A DNA stretch of 64,000 nt from JABDIY01 sp963751955 (GTDB lineage: Bacteria > Actinomycetota > Acidimicrobiia > Acidimicrobiales > SZUA-35). Made by a program: the position numbers and the translations under genes. Location: the NCBI GenBank assembly GCA_963751955.1, contig CAVVWM010000009.1:186001-250000 (forward strand), read 5' to 3'. Shown piece after piece: positions 53,702 to 62,683 of the stretch. Positions within the stretch are counted from its first letter, which is position 1, and each line of letters starts with the position of its first letter. The notes beneath the pieces were generated by a model. It was not told the origin of the DNA and ran no database searches. It saw only the letters and a program-made list of their open reading frames with translations.

Positions 53702-54532
53702 TCAGAGAGCGTTGGCGAGTTCATAGACTCGCCTTTTCGATTCTCCGGTGAGAGTGCTCACCAATGACACGGCATCGCGAGTGGACGCTCCGTCGTCGAT
53801 CTCAGCTTTGAGAAGTCGGACCAGATCATCGTCGGAGCGAACGTTGGGTTCTGCCGACATGGGGCCGACGACCAACACAAATTCACCCTTCGGAGGCACA
53901 TCGAAGAAATGGGCGTGCAGCGTGTTCAAGGTTCCTCGTTGCACGTCTTGATGCATTTTGGTGAGTTCGCGAGCGGCCGCAGCCATCCGATCCTGGCCGC
54001 ACACCTCGGCGAGGTCCTCCAAGGTTCGGACCAGCCGGTGCGGGGCTTCGTACAGGACTACGGTTCGACGTTCGCGAGCGACATCGCCCAGTCGTTCCGC
54101 CCGTTCCTTCCCCTTTCTCGGGAGGAATCCTTCGAAGACAAAACGATCGGTGGGCAAACCCGAAAGAACCAAACCCACGATGAGCGCGGTGGGGCCGGGC
54201 GCAACATCGATTTCGAAGCCCGCCTCGGCCGCAGCAGCGATGAGGCGAGCGCCGGGATCGCTGATGGCCGGCATCCCAGCATCGGTGGCCAACACAGCGT
54301 TCTTACCCTCGTTGAGGGCCGTGAGCATTCGATCGACGACGCCATGCTCGCTGTGTTCGTTGGCTACGAGCATCGGCGGGGAGGAAAACCCCAACTTGGT
54401 GATCAATCCGCCGGTGCGGCGGGTGTCTTCACACAGGACCAGATCGGCCGCAGCCAACGATTCGCGCGCCCGGTCGGTGATGTCGCCCAGATTCCCAAGC
54501 GGTGTACCAACAACGGTCAGTTTGCCTTTCAT
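53702..54532 (-). CDS. rsmI: 16S rRNA (C1402) 2'-O-methyltransferase
   Basis: The start is ATG 54532, overlapping the DUF192 stop (ATGA) with GAGGA six bases upstream; ATG 54538 is an alternative. The 276-residue product of the tetrapyrrole methylase fold shows KLTVVGTPLGNLGDITDRAR, LCEDTRRTGGLI, ATDAGMPAISDPGARLIAAA, VAPGPTALIVGLVLSGLPTD and FVFEGFLPRKGKER. It methylates C1402 in the decoding centre. Confidence 0.93.
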   Translation of the reverse strand: MKGKLTVVGTPLGNLGDITDRARESLAAADLVLCEDTRRTGGLITKLGFSSPPMLVANEHSEHGVVDRMLTALNEGKNAVLATDAGMPAISDPGARLIAAAAEAGFEIDVAPGPTALIVGLVLSGLPTDRFVFEGFLPRKGKERAERLGDVARERRTVVLYEAPHRLVRTLEDLAEVCGQDRMAAAARELTKMHQDVQRGTLNTLHAHFFDVPPKGEFVLVVGPMSAEPNVRSDDDLVRLLKAEIDDGASTRDAVSLVSTLTGESKRRVYELANAL

Positions 54533-54912
54533 TCGCATTCCTCAGTGATCTCCAGGCTGTCGCCAGGCTCGATGCCCCACGCTTCGAACGCGCCGGACTC
54601 GGCCTCCAGTACAGCACTGGAGTGAAGGTGAAAGCCGGTTACCCGGTTAGGAGGGAGAGAAATCACTCGAATCACGATGTTCTCCTCGTCCAAAAACGCA
54701 ACGTCCAAGCTGAATTGCATGCCAAAGCTGTGCACCGACTTGGTTCTGGGAAACAGCATCGCGCCGTCGAAACCCTTGTGGCCCAGCAACCCACGAGTTC
54801 GGGCCGCGCGTGTTTCGGCAACATCGACAGAGGCCAGAACATGGCCGTCCTTCATCAGCCAATGGCTGGTCAGTTCGGGACCAGAACTGTTGTGTCTCCG
54901 GAAATGGGGCAT
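54529..54912 (-). CDS. DUF192 family protein
   Basis: The 127-residue product has the DUF192 pattern: VDVAETRAARTRGLLGHKGF, AMLFPRTKSVHSFGMQFSLD, VAFLDEENIVIRV and LEAESGAFEAWGIEPGDSL. Proteins of this group are small beta barrels of unknown role, often exported; no signal peptide is seen here. It couples to rsmI by ATGA and follows ychF by 16 bases. Confidence 0.88.
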   Translation of the reverse strand: MPHFRRHNSSGPELTSHWLMKDGHVLASVDVAETRAARTRGLLGHKGFDGAMLFPRTKSVHSFGMQFSLDVAFLDEENIVIRVISLPPNRVTGFHLHSSAVLEAESGAFEAWGIEPGDSLEITEECE

Positions 54913-54928
54913 AGTGCAAGTTGGTGGG

Positions 54929-56008
54929 TCAGACGTTGAAACGGATTTCCATCACGTCACCGTCAGCGACAATGTAGTCCTTGCCTTCGGCCCGTAACTT
55001 GCCTGAATCGCGAGCTGCGGCCCATGATCCACAGTCGAGCAGTTCGTCCCAGTGGACAACCTCGGCTCGAATAAAGCCTCGCTGCATGTCGGTATGGATT
55101 TCTCCGGCACATTCGGGCGCTGAAGACCCAGCCCTGAACGTCCATGCCCGGCTTTCCTTTTCGCCAGTGGTGAAGAAGGTTCGCAAACCGAGCTCGTGGT
55201 AGGCCGCAGCGATGAACCGTGGCAGCGCACCTTCGCCCAGCCCAAATCCATCGAGCATCTCAGCCCGATCCTCGGGGTCCAGCTGGGCAGCTTCGGCTTC
55301 GAGTTGAACGCACGCTCCGAACACCGACTTTGACGCTGGGCCCAATTCATCGATTACCGGCTTGACGACGTCGGCCACCTGTTCAAGCTGGGCCTCGTCA
55401 ATGTTCACAAGTGCAAGAACTGGTTTGTTGGTCAGAAGGTAGAAGGGGGCCAGGGCCGAACGGATCTCGCCCGATAGATCCGTTCGGTAGATCGGCGTTC
55501 CCTCGCTCAGCTTCTCAATGGCCAAATCGGCTGCCTTCACTTCATCGGCCAAGGAAGCATCCTGCTTGGCCGCCTTGCGTTTGCGACCGATTTGCCTTTC
55601 TAGGGTCTCGAGATCAGCCAATGTGAGTTCGATTTCAAGGACACGAAGATGCTCCAATGGATCGGTGGGGCCGGGCACGTCAGAATCGGCGAACGCACGG
55701 AGCACGTAGACGATGGCGTCGACTTCACGAATTCCTGCCAGAAACTTGTTTCCGAGGCCTTCGCCTTTACTGGCGCCCTCGACCAGGCCGCCAATGTCGG
55801 CGAACTGCACCGTGGCGTTGACCACTTTGCGGGAGCTGTTCAGTTCAGCCAGCTTGTCCAGGCGATCATCGAATACCTTGGCGACACCGATGTTCGGATC
55901 GGTGGTAGCAAAAGCGTACGGGGCCGCGAGCGCACCACCCCCGGTCAGTGCGTTGTAGAGCGATGACTTCCCTGCATTGGGCAGACCGACAAAACCGAAC
56001 TTTTCCAC
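54929..56008 (-). CDS. ychF: redox-regulated ATPase/GTPase YchF
   Basis: The 359-residue product is an Obg-family P-loop protein: FVGLPNAGKSSLYNALTGGG (Walker A), ATTDPNIGVAKVFDDRLDKL, FADIGGLVEGASKGEGLGNK (switch II), and the C-terminal TGS domain with TFFTTGEKESRAWTFRAGSS and FIRAEVVHWDELL. YchF binds ribosomes and prefers ATP over GTP (NKPVLALVNIDE in place of NKxD). The length is typical. Confidence 0.95.
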   Translation of the reverse strand: MEKFGFVGLPNAGKSSLYNALTGGGALAAPYAFATTDPNIGVAKVFDDRLDKLAELNSSRKVVNATVQFADIGGLVEGASKGEGLGNKFLAGIREVDAIVYVLRAFADSDVPGPTDPLEHLRVLEIELTLADLETLERQIGRKRKAAKQDASLADEVKAADLAIEKLSEGTPIYRTDLSGEIRSALAPFYLLTNKPVLALVNIDEAQLEQVADVVKPVIDELGPASKSVFGACVQLEAEAAQLDPEDRAEMLDGFGLGEGALPRFIAAAYHELGLRTFFTTGEKESRAWTFRAGSSAPECAGEIHTDMQRGFIRAEVVHWDELLDCGSWAAARDSGKLRAEGKDYIVADGDVMEIRFNV

Positions 56009-56056
56009 TCCCCGAGGCTAACTCCCCGGGATCGGGTCCAATCCGCCCGCCCAGGA

Positions 56057-57739
56057 TCAGTCGGCGGGCACAGCGCTGGCGACACGAAGGAACTCCGACG
56101 ACGTCACCGCGGCAGAGAACAGGAACCCTTGCGCTCCTCGGCAACCGATTTGTTCCAGCGCTTCCACCTCGGTTTCCTTTTCGACCCCTATTGCGAGAAC
56201 GCGAATGTTTCTCTCGCTGGACTCGGTGATCAGTCGAGCCGCTCTGTCCCGTAACTCTTCGTCGACGGGCAGCCGGGCAACAAAGTTTCGGTGCAGCTTC
56301 AGGTAGCTGAAGCCAGCGTCCGACAACGCCTTCAATGGGATGTCGAGGTCGGACCAACCATCCACACCAAATCGCACGTTTGGTGACAGACGCTCAGCAA
56401 GGGCGGCAAGGCGGTCCAGGTGCTTAAGTGCTGCCGTGGCCGACAGCTCAATCCCGAAGTGACCGGACAGCTCATCGTGCTCGGAAAGCAGCTCCAGCAT
56501 CTTGATGAACTCAGGGTCGGTCAGCTGTGACGGCGAAACATTCATCATCGCAAGGCGTGTGGCACCCGGTTCGAGCAACCAGTCCCCAAGTTGTTGCTCG
56601 ATACCTTCGACGACCAGAATCCCCAAGGCGCCCATGAGGCCGCATCGCTCGGCGGCAGCGACCACATCTGTTGCCGATAGACCCACGTCGCCGCCAATTC
56701 GCAACAGAGCCTCCGCTCCGATGACCCTGCGGTCCTCGAGGTTCACCAGAGGTTGATATGCAAAACGAACATTCCGTTGCTCGATGGCGCGACGTAGCTG
56801 CCGCTCAACAGTGATCAACCGTTCGGCACGGGAAGGGAGTGCATCATCGGAAAGAACGACCTGGTTGCGGCCGCGGCCCTTCGCCAGGTGTACTGCCGTT
56901 TCGGCGCCGGCCAGCAGGCTGTGGGCGGTCTGGCCCGCTTCGCTCACCGCTACCCCCACGCTGGCGGTCATCACCAGCTCATCGGCCACTGCGGGGAGGG
57001 TTGCGATCGCTGATCGCACCCGTTCACCGAGCTCCTTTCCCTTGTCTGGGTCCGAGAGACTGACCGCCACGATGAGAAACTCATCTCCCTGCAATCGGAA
57101 CAACATGTCAGTTGCTCTCATGGTCGAGGAGATCTTACGGGAAACCTGTTCGATCAAACGGACAGCCTGGACCGTCCCGACTTCGCTCACGATGCGCTCG
57201 AACCGATCAAGATCGATGTAGATGGCAGCGACAGTGCCGGCCTCCGATTCGCTGAGCGCCTCTTCCAGTATCTCCAGTACCTGGGGGCGGTCGGTTACCA
57301 CCATCCCGCTACCGACCCTCTCGGTTGCCAGGACAGTGACGTAGTGAGTGCCGCGTTCAGTGCTGGCTCCGATGAGCACGAGGTCAAAGAGAACTTCGTC
57401 GTCATCGAGCGTCTGGAGCGTGCGGGATCGACGCCAACTCTCCCCGGCTGGAGGCAATGACAGTTCGACATATTCCATCAACTCGGGCAGGTGCTTGGCC
57501 AAGGTTTCGATCTCGCCGAATCGGTCGATCCACGCCTCGGAGCGCCATTGAATCCGCCCAGTGGTTCGTTCGGCCACTACTGCAGCAAGGTCCGCAGCCG
57601 CAATCGCAAGCCGAGGTCCGTTGGTCACGATTTCCTCGATCTCCGAAGCCGGGGCACCAAGCGTGCGAGGTATTACATTTTCGGTAGGAGTAGCCTTTTG
57701 TGCCGCACCGCGTATGCGGGAATCCCAAGAACGTGACAT
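56057..57739 (-). CDS. GGDEF/EAL double-domain protein, EAL site degenerate
   Basis: The start is ATG 57739, with AAGGGGAA five bases upstream. The 560-residue product has a PAS-like N-terminus (LAAVVAERTTGRIQW), a GGDEF domain (AAIYIDLDRFERIVSEVG; MLFRLQGDEFLIV, so QGDEF instead of GGDEF; SVGVAVSEAG) and an EAL domain (FAYQPLVNLEDRRVIGAEAL). In the EAL part the later catalytic acids appear lost: ELSATAAL stands where ELTE is usual and VDGWSDLDIPL where DDFGTG is usual. It is more likely a c-di-GMP binder or a weak cyclase than a phosphodiesterase. Confidence 0.85.
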   Translation of the reverse strand: MSRSWDSRIRGAAQKATPTENVIPRTLGAPASEIEEIVTNGPRLAIAAADLAAVVAERTTGRIQWRSEAWIDRFGEIETLAKHLPELMEYVELSLPPAGESWRRSRTLQTLDDDEVLFDLVLIGASTERGTHYVTVLATERVGSGMVVTDRPQVLEILEEALSESEAGTVAAIYIDLDRFERIVSEVGTVQAVRLIEQVSRKISSTMRATDMLFRLQGDEFLIVAVSLSDPDKGKELGERVRSAIATLPAVADELVMTASVGVAVSEAGQTAHSLLAGAETAVHLAKGRGRNQVVLSDDALPSRAERLITVERQLRRAIEQRNVRFAYQPLVNLEDRRVIGAEALLRIGGDVGLSATDVVAAAERCGLMGALGILVVEGIEQQLGDWLLEPGATRLAMMNVSPSQLTDPEFIKMLELLSEHDELSGHFGIELSATAALKHLDRLAALAERLSPNVRFGVDGWSDLDIPLKALSDAGFSYLKLHRNFVARLPVDEELRDRAARLITESSERNIRVLAIGVEKETEVEALEQIGCRGAQGFLFSAAVTSSEFLRVASAVPAD

Positions 57740-57838
57740 ATGCGTTCCCCTTCGGCTGATCAGGTGGAGACTAAAGCCCCGAAATTGCATTGGACGGGCG
57801 GCTCAAGACCTCCTCGCAACCGCTATCGTGTAGCCCTT

Positions 57839-57928
57839 ATGTCGAAGCGCCGTCGCAAAAAACGCCTGCTCGCCCGCCGCAAGAAGGCCAACCACGGCCG
57901 TAAGCCCACGGTAGGCCGCAACTCCTGA
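57839..57928 (+). CDS. small ribosomal-subunit-like protein bL37
   Basis: A 29-residue frame, MSKRRRKKRLLARRKKANHG followed by RKPTVGRNS. It matches by pattern the tiny bL37 protein of mycobacterial 50S subunits (start M-x-K-R-x-R-K-x-R, then KANHGKRP). It is more than 40 percent Arg/Lys. ATG 57839 is the only start. No strong ribosome binding site is seen. An ACTCC-TGA-GGAGT hairpin spans the stop codon. Confidence 0.75.
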   Translation: MSKRRRKKRLLARRKKANHGRKPTVGRNS

Positions 57929-57941
57929 GGAGTGAGTAGCC

Positions 57942-59570
57942 CTACAACCGTTCCTGCAGCACACTGGTGAGGTTCCGGAGGGCCTGTTCGGCATACTCGG
58001 GCTCGCCCACGGCTTCGAGATAGAACTTCACTTTTGGTTCGGTTCCACTCGGCCGAACAATCAAACGAGCCCCGTCCTCGTAACGGATCAGTACACCGTC
58101 GGTAGGCGGTTGATCACCTCCTGTTGCCAGGTCGACCACCGATATCACCGGAGCATCAGCCGCGGGCGGATCAGCGACCAGGCCCGAGAGGATTGCTTTG
58201 GTGGTGGGCCCCTCGCCGCCCAGTCGGTGAGAGAAGGAACTGGTCCGGTAGGCCCCGAATCGGTCGTCTAGAGAATCGAGCACGTCCCACACAGTGCGTC
58301 CCCGGTCCTTCAGTGCCGAGAGCATCTGCATAGCGACGAGTGCAGCCCCGATGCCGTCTTTGTCGCGAACGATTCCCCCGACGCAGTATCCAAGTGCCTC
58401 TTCGTAGCCGAGCAGATACCTGGCCCAGGGTTCGTCCACGATCGGTCGAGCAACCCATTTGAAGCCGGTCAGGGTTGTCCGGCATTCGACGCCGGAGTCG
58501 GCTGCAATCGCCTCGAGTCGTTGGCTCGAGACGAGGCTTTTGGCCACCACCGCAGGTCCGCCACCTTTGGCGACGTGATCAGAGATCAGGTGATCGGCAA
58601 GCAGTGCGCCAACCTGATCACCCGACAGTTGGGTCCAGGACCCATCAACTCGGGTCGGAACGGCGAGTGCGAGGCGGTCTGCGTCTGGATCATGCGCCAC
58701 CACTGCATCGACGGAGTGTTGGCGGGCCAAGGCCAGCGCAAGGTCGAGTGCGCCCGGTTCTTCAGGGTTCGGGAAGCTCACTGTCGGAAAATCGGGGTCT
58801 GGATCGAATTGTTCGTCGACAGCGATTGGACGTTCGAAGCCCGCCTCGAGCGCTGCGGTGACGAATGGTGCACCACCCACACCGTGCATAGCGGTGTACA
58901 CAACCCGAGCGGAGCGTTCCGGACCGGGTAGGTATTCGACCACAGCCTTGCGGTGAGCAGCGATCCAGCGACGGGCGGGAAGCCATTGTGGATCTGCAGG
59001 GTCGCCGAAGCTCGGCGATTCTGCGCCTGCCGCTATCTCGTCAATTGCGGCTGCAATTTCTCCATCGGTCGGAGGGATGATCTGAATTCCGTCGCCCAGG
59101 TACAGCTTGTACCCGTTGTCGGCAGGGGGGTTGTGACTGGCCGTCACCATGATCCCTGCGTCTGCCTCATGGGTGAGGATCGCGTATGCCAGTACCGGAG
59201 TGGGCACTACGTCGTCGGCAAGGATTGCTTCAGCTCCGGCCGCACCGATGGCTGCCGCTGCTTCGATTGCGAAATCGTGCGAACCATGCCGGGCGTCGTG
59301 GCCGATCACAATCCGTGGCCGTACCATCCCGGTCCCGGCCATCCACCGCAGCAAACCCAGCGTGGTCTGCTTAACAACCAGACGATTCATTCGGTTAGGT
59401 CCTGGCCCCAGCGGCGCACGAAGGCCCGCGGTTCCGAACGCCAGCCTTCCGGTGAACAGCTCTTCGAGTTGTCCCAGCTCACGGTCCTCGATCAACCCGT
59501 GCAGAGTTTCTCGATGAGCCTCCTCCGAGTCCAATTGTGCCCACTCCTTCGCCCGTTCGATCACATCCAT
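57942..59570 (-). CDS. phosphohexomutase (phosphomannomutase/phosphoglucomutase family)
   Basis: The 542-residue product has the four family motifs: active-site Ser in GIMVTASHNPPADNGYKLY, metal loop AVVAHDPDADRLALAV, sugar loop LLGYEEALGYCVGG, and phosphate loop ARLIVRPSGTEPKVKFYLEA. GRLAFGTAGLRAPLGPGPNR at the N-terminus and the size point to the longer PgcA/ManB type that accepts glucose 1-phosphate, mannose 1-phosphate or pentose phosphates. Confidence 0.92.
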   Translation of the reverse strand: MDVIERAKEWAQLDSEEAHRETLHGLIEDRELGQLEELFTGRLAFGTAGLRAPLGPGPNRMNRLVVKQTTLGLLRWMAGTGMVRPRIVIGHDARHGSHDFAIEAAAAIGAAGAEAILADDVVPTPVLAYAILTHEADAGIMVTASHNPPADNGYKLYLGDGIQIIPPTDGEIAAAIDEIAAGAESPSFGDPADPQWLPARRWIAAHRKAVVEYLPGPERSARVVYTAMHGVGGAPFVTAALEAGFERPIAVDEQFDPDPDFPTVSFPNPEEPGALDLALALARQHSVDAVVAHDPDADRLALAVPTRVDGSWTQLSGDQVGALLADHLISDHVAKGGGPAVVAKSLVSSQRLEAIAADSGVECRTTLTGFKWVARPIVDEPWARYLLGYEEALGYCVGGIVRDKDGIGAALVAMQMLSALKDRGRTVWDVLDSLDDRFGAYRTSSFSHRLGGEGPTTKAILSGLVADPPAADAPVISVVDLATGGDQPPTDGVLIRYEDGARLIVRPSGTEPKVKFYLEAVGEPEYAEQALRNLTSVLQERL

Positions 59571-59655
59571 AGGCCGACCCTACTGCCCGTCTCAAAGCAG
59601 ACGAAGTTGCGGAACCGCCGCGTTCATCTCGCCATTGGTTACGGCCCCTCGAGGC

Positions 59656-59883
59656 TCAACCGCAATCGCCGCATCGGCAGGTGCTCCACGGCCCCCGTAG
59701 GCCGCACACGTCAATCACGAAACCGCCGACGAATCCCCGCCAGTTCCCTTCGGCGAGCGAGTCGTCCAACACGTCGACGAGGTTCGGACTTGTGACGTGG
59801 ACCAAACCATCGACACGTGCACCCAATGCGAGCGCGGCGCTGGTCACCCACACGGTGTTCTCCTCGACAAAGACTGTCTGCAT
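59656..59883 (-). CDS. small hypothetical protein
   Basis: A 75-residue frame from ATG 59883. It has alternating hydrophobic residues (VWVTSAALALGARVDGLVHV) and ends in a Cys-rich tail (CGLRGPWSTCRCGDCG). I do not recognise it. It lies between the mutase gene and the divergent queuosine salvage gene. It may be spurious; the length and codon pattern allow a real gene. Confidence 0.35.
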   Translation of the reverse strand: MQTVFVEENTVWVTSAALALGARVDGLVHVTSPNLVDVLDDSLAEGNWRGFVGGFVIDVCGLRGPWSTCRCGDCG

Positions 59884-59942
59884 CACGGACTCAGAATGGC
59901 ATCGAACCGCGTCGCTAAGTAGTTCGTCGATAGGTTCTGGGA

Positions 59943-60878
59943 ATGCGCGGTGAGGTCGGTCTGTGTGAGTTGGTGCGAACAAGCTGCCGCCGAGCGCTCG
60001 ACAACGGCGACCACGTGACGCTCAATAAGAACGGACTCGAACATCTGGCACGCGGAGCGGTCTCGGCTCTCAGAACACGGACCCTCGAGACAGTCTCCTT
60101 TGACGAAGACCGAGCCCTACGTTCATTGGCTGGGAACGCGATCAATTTCGGCAGCGGCTATCACGACGTGGTTCGCAAGGAACCGGGGATGTCGGGAGCT
60201 CAGACGATGTTCGCACGACTGACCCGCTACCTCGACGCCACCGGTCCCCTGAACATTGACCGTCTGTTGCTGTTCACCACCGAGGACTGTTCTCAGATCT
60301 TTGGACAGGAAATGGATGGCGGTGCCTTGGAACAACTCATGTCCCGTTTCGCTATCGCCTTGAACGACCTCGGGACGTTCCTTGCCGAACGGGGCGGAAC
60401 CGCCGAATCGCTCCTCGAGGGCTGTGGAGATTCTGCGGAAGCCTTAGCCGAGAACCTGATAGCCATGCCGTTCTACGCAGATACCGAACAGCACGGTGAC
60501 CAAACGGTGGCGTTCTACAAACGAGCCCAGATCACCCCGGCCGACCTCGCTCGCGAACGCTTGTGGCGCTTCTACGATCTCGATCGGCTGACAGCATTCG
60601 CTGACAACCTGGTTCCCCACGTGCTTCGCCTGGACGGGGCCATAGATGTAGATCCTGATGTTGTCTCCTCGATCGAGAGCGGTGCTCAGCTCGAGCCGGG
60701 TTCGGCCGCCGAGATTGAGCTGCGTGCGGCTGCGGTGGTGGCCGTCGATGAACTCGTGGTGCTCATCGACAGCCCGAAAGTGTGGGCAATGCATGTAGAC
60801 GAATGGCTGTGGACTAAAGGTGGAAGCCCGAAATACAAAGCGGTGCGGCGCCCCCGTTCACGGTCGGTGTTCTACTAG
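59943..60878 (+). CDS. queuosine 5'-phosphate N-glycosylase-like salvage protein (Qng1/DUF2419)
   Basis: The 311-residue product carries the marks of the queuosine salvage family: SLAGNAINFGSGYHDVVRKE, LDRLTAFADNLVPHVLRLDG, a substrate-side Glu-Leu-Arg-Ala (SAAEIELRAAAVVAVDEL), and the end MHVDEWLWTKGGSPKYKAVR with RSRSVFY. Members free queuine from queuosine 5'-phosphate for reuse in tRNA. No queuosine synthesis gene (queA, tgt) is in the window, so salvage by uptake is an inference. Its stop overlaps the stop of the convergent dimethylformamidase-like gene. Confidence 0.85.
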   Translation: MRGEVGLCELVRTSCRRALDNGDHVTLNKNGLEHLARGAVSALRTRTLETVSFDEDRALRSLAGNAINFGSGYHDVVRKEPGMSGAQTMFARLTRYLDATGPLNIDRLLLFTTEDCSQIFGQEMDGGALEQLMSRFAIALNDLGTFLAERGGTAESLLEGCGDSAEALAENLIAMPFYADTEQHGDQTVAFYKRAQITPADLARERLWRFYDLDRLTAFADNLVPHVLRLDGAIDVDPDVVSSIESGAQLEPGSAAEIELRAAAVVAVDELVVLIDSPKVWAMHVDEWLWTKGGSPKYKAVRRPRSRSVFY

Positions 60879-62431
60879 CGGATGTATCGATCAAGAACAT
60901 TGCGAGTGACTTGGGCGACCGGCTCATCATCTGCAAGCGCGAACACCCAGTCCGTGGTGCCGACCGTGACGACTTCTCCGCCACTATCGAATGGCCGGCA
61001 CACCAACATCACAGCATTTCCATGGCGAGCCCTCTTCAGATTGTCCTGGTTCACTTCTCCGTACACCCGTTCTGCAATGAACTCGAGATCTCCTTGATCA
61101 CTCAGCGCACTGATGGACTTGGGATACTCCCCCATTCCGCAGTTCGAAGCCGGAACAAAAGCCACGACTTCGCTGTCGGATGGGACGTCATCTCGATCGG
61201 CCACCACCGGGAGCTGATAGTCGTCGAATTGCAGCGGCACGCCGAGCGTCTCATAACCGACTGCACCATGTTTCGCGCCCAGTACATCCCCGTATCGGAG
61301 TCCGCTTTTCTCGAAAAGCCAGTGATCATCCCGATACACCGTGAAGCCACCACTGCCTCTCATCACTGCGGCCCCAAACCGGTAGTACAGCCCGAAGGCC
61401 GACCCGCCGCCCAAGAGTCTCCACTCGGGGTTACCAACGGTTGGGTCACACCACATCCCGGTGGTCAAGGCTGGGTTCGACTCGGTCACGGGATCTGTGA
61501 GGTGAGCGGTGTACTTGTGGCAGACCATCGAACCGTGGGGGTCATGGTCGTCCCCCTCCAGACGCACCTGCCAGAACATCGTGTTACCGCTGAAGCTCGC
61601 CAGATTCCCGCCCGCTTTCACGAAGCGTTCAACCGTTCGCCTCTGCCCAGCCGACCAATACTCGTCGTGGCCGATGCTGAGCATAAGATCGTATCCATCC
61701 AGAGCAGTTGAGTCCTGTTCCAAATCGGCCGAAATCGCGAAGTCGAATTCGTAGCCTTCGGACTCGGCCCACTCGACGAAACGCCGCTCAAACGTGAACC
61801 AGCCAGTGGATCCGATCGCCGGCGGATAACCATGGCCAAACCGGTAGTTCTGAAATGTGAGACCGTCGACGTCGGGTTCCTCGCCCCATCGGGTTGGCCG
61901 CGCCTTGCGGTCGTCTCGTTCCACCTCAGGTCGACACAACATCCCTCTCCCGAAAGGGCGACGGAACGAAACTTGCTTGCCACCGGTGTAGAGGCTCTTC
62001 CCGCCCCAGTTGTTGTACGCATTCCATGTGTTAGACGCGATGACGAGCACTGCGCGCTTGTTTCGAGACGAGGGTGTGGAGCCCGAACGTACGATGAACC
62101 CGGCGTGGGAAGTGGAACGATCTTCCAGACCGCCGCTCGCGGTAAGGGTCACGAGATAAAAGCCCGACCTCCAGTCCGATCCGATCTCCACCGAGACCGA
62201 TTCGGGCCATCGACATCCGTTGGCATCGGCGTCTTCGGGTGCCGGCGTGTGAACTCCGGGGACTGCCTCCCGTCGCCACACCTCAGACCGCTCGGCTCCC
62301 CACCGTTCGATCACCACGTCGTACGAATCAGCCGAGGTCGAGACATGGAGGCCTACCGATTCGCCTGTCGCGCAACTGAGCCGACCGGCATATCCCTCGA
62401 TTTGGTCATAGAACGTGACGTCGTCAGCCAT
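60875..62431 (-). CDS. N,N-dimethylformamidase beta-subunit-like protein
   Basis: The 518-residue product looks like the large subunit of N,N-dimethylformamidase. An N-terminal beta domain (SGFYLVTLTASGGLEDRSTS) is followed by VIASNTWNAYNNWGGKSLYT, GYDLMLSIGHDEYWSAGQRR, and VKAGGNLASFSGNTMFWQVR, all characteristic of that family. The iron ligands of the known enzyme include Tyr and Glu residues in this region; I cannot map each one. The small subunit is not seen nearby, so the true substrate may be another amide. Confidence 0.82.
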   Translation of the reverse strand: MADDVTFYDQIEGYAGRLSCATGESVGLHVSTSADSYDVVIERWGAERSEVWRREAVPGVHTPAPEDADANGCRWPESVSVEIGSDWRSGFYLVTLTASGGLEDRSTSHAGFIVRSGSTPSSRNKRAVLVIASNTWNAYNNWGGKSLYTGGKQVSFRRPFGRGMLCRPEVERDDRKARPTRWGEEPDVDGLTFQNYRFGHGYPPAIGSTGWFTFERRFVEWAESEGYEFDFAISADLEQDSTALDGYDLMLSIGHDEYWSAGQRRTVERFVKAGGNLASFSGNTMFWQVRLEGDDHDPHGSMVCHKYTAHLTDPVTESNPALTTGMWCDPTVGNPEWRLLGGGSAFGLYYRFGAAVMRGSGGFTVYRDDHWLFEKSGLRYGDVLGAKHGAVGYETLGVPLQFDDYQLPVVADRDDVPSDSEVVAFVPASNCGMGEYPKSISALSDQGDLEFIAERVYGEVNQDNLKRARHGNAVMLVCRPFDSGGEVVTVGTTDWVFALADDEPVAQVTRNVLDRYIR

Positions 62432-62683
62432 GGGCTGACGCTAGTTGCCCTCGGTTCGTTCGTCAGTTCTGCGCCGCCGGCCCTGTCGCGAAAGACCGGC
62501 CGTATCGGCCCAGGGGTCGAAGTCCTCCTAGAGTGAGCAATCGACCGCGATGCGGATCGCGCGACGTGGAAAGTGAAATGAACGACACGCCCAGTGAGTG
62601 CTTTCAGTCCTCCGGGTCAAGCTCATGTCCCTATCGGCCCGCAGAGCCCACCTGGCATCGCGCAATTCGCTACGGTTGGAGAC

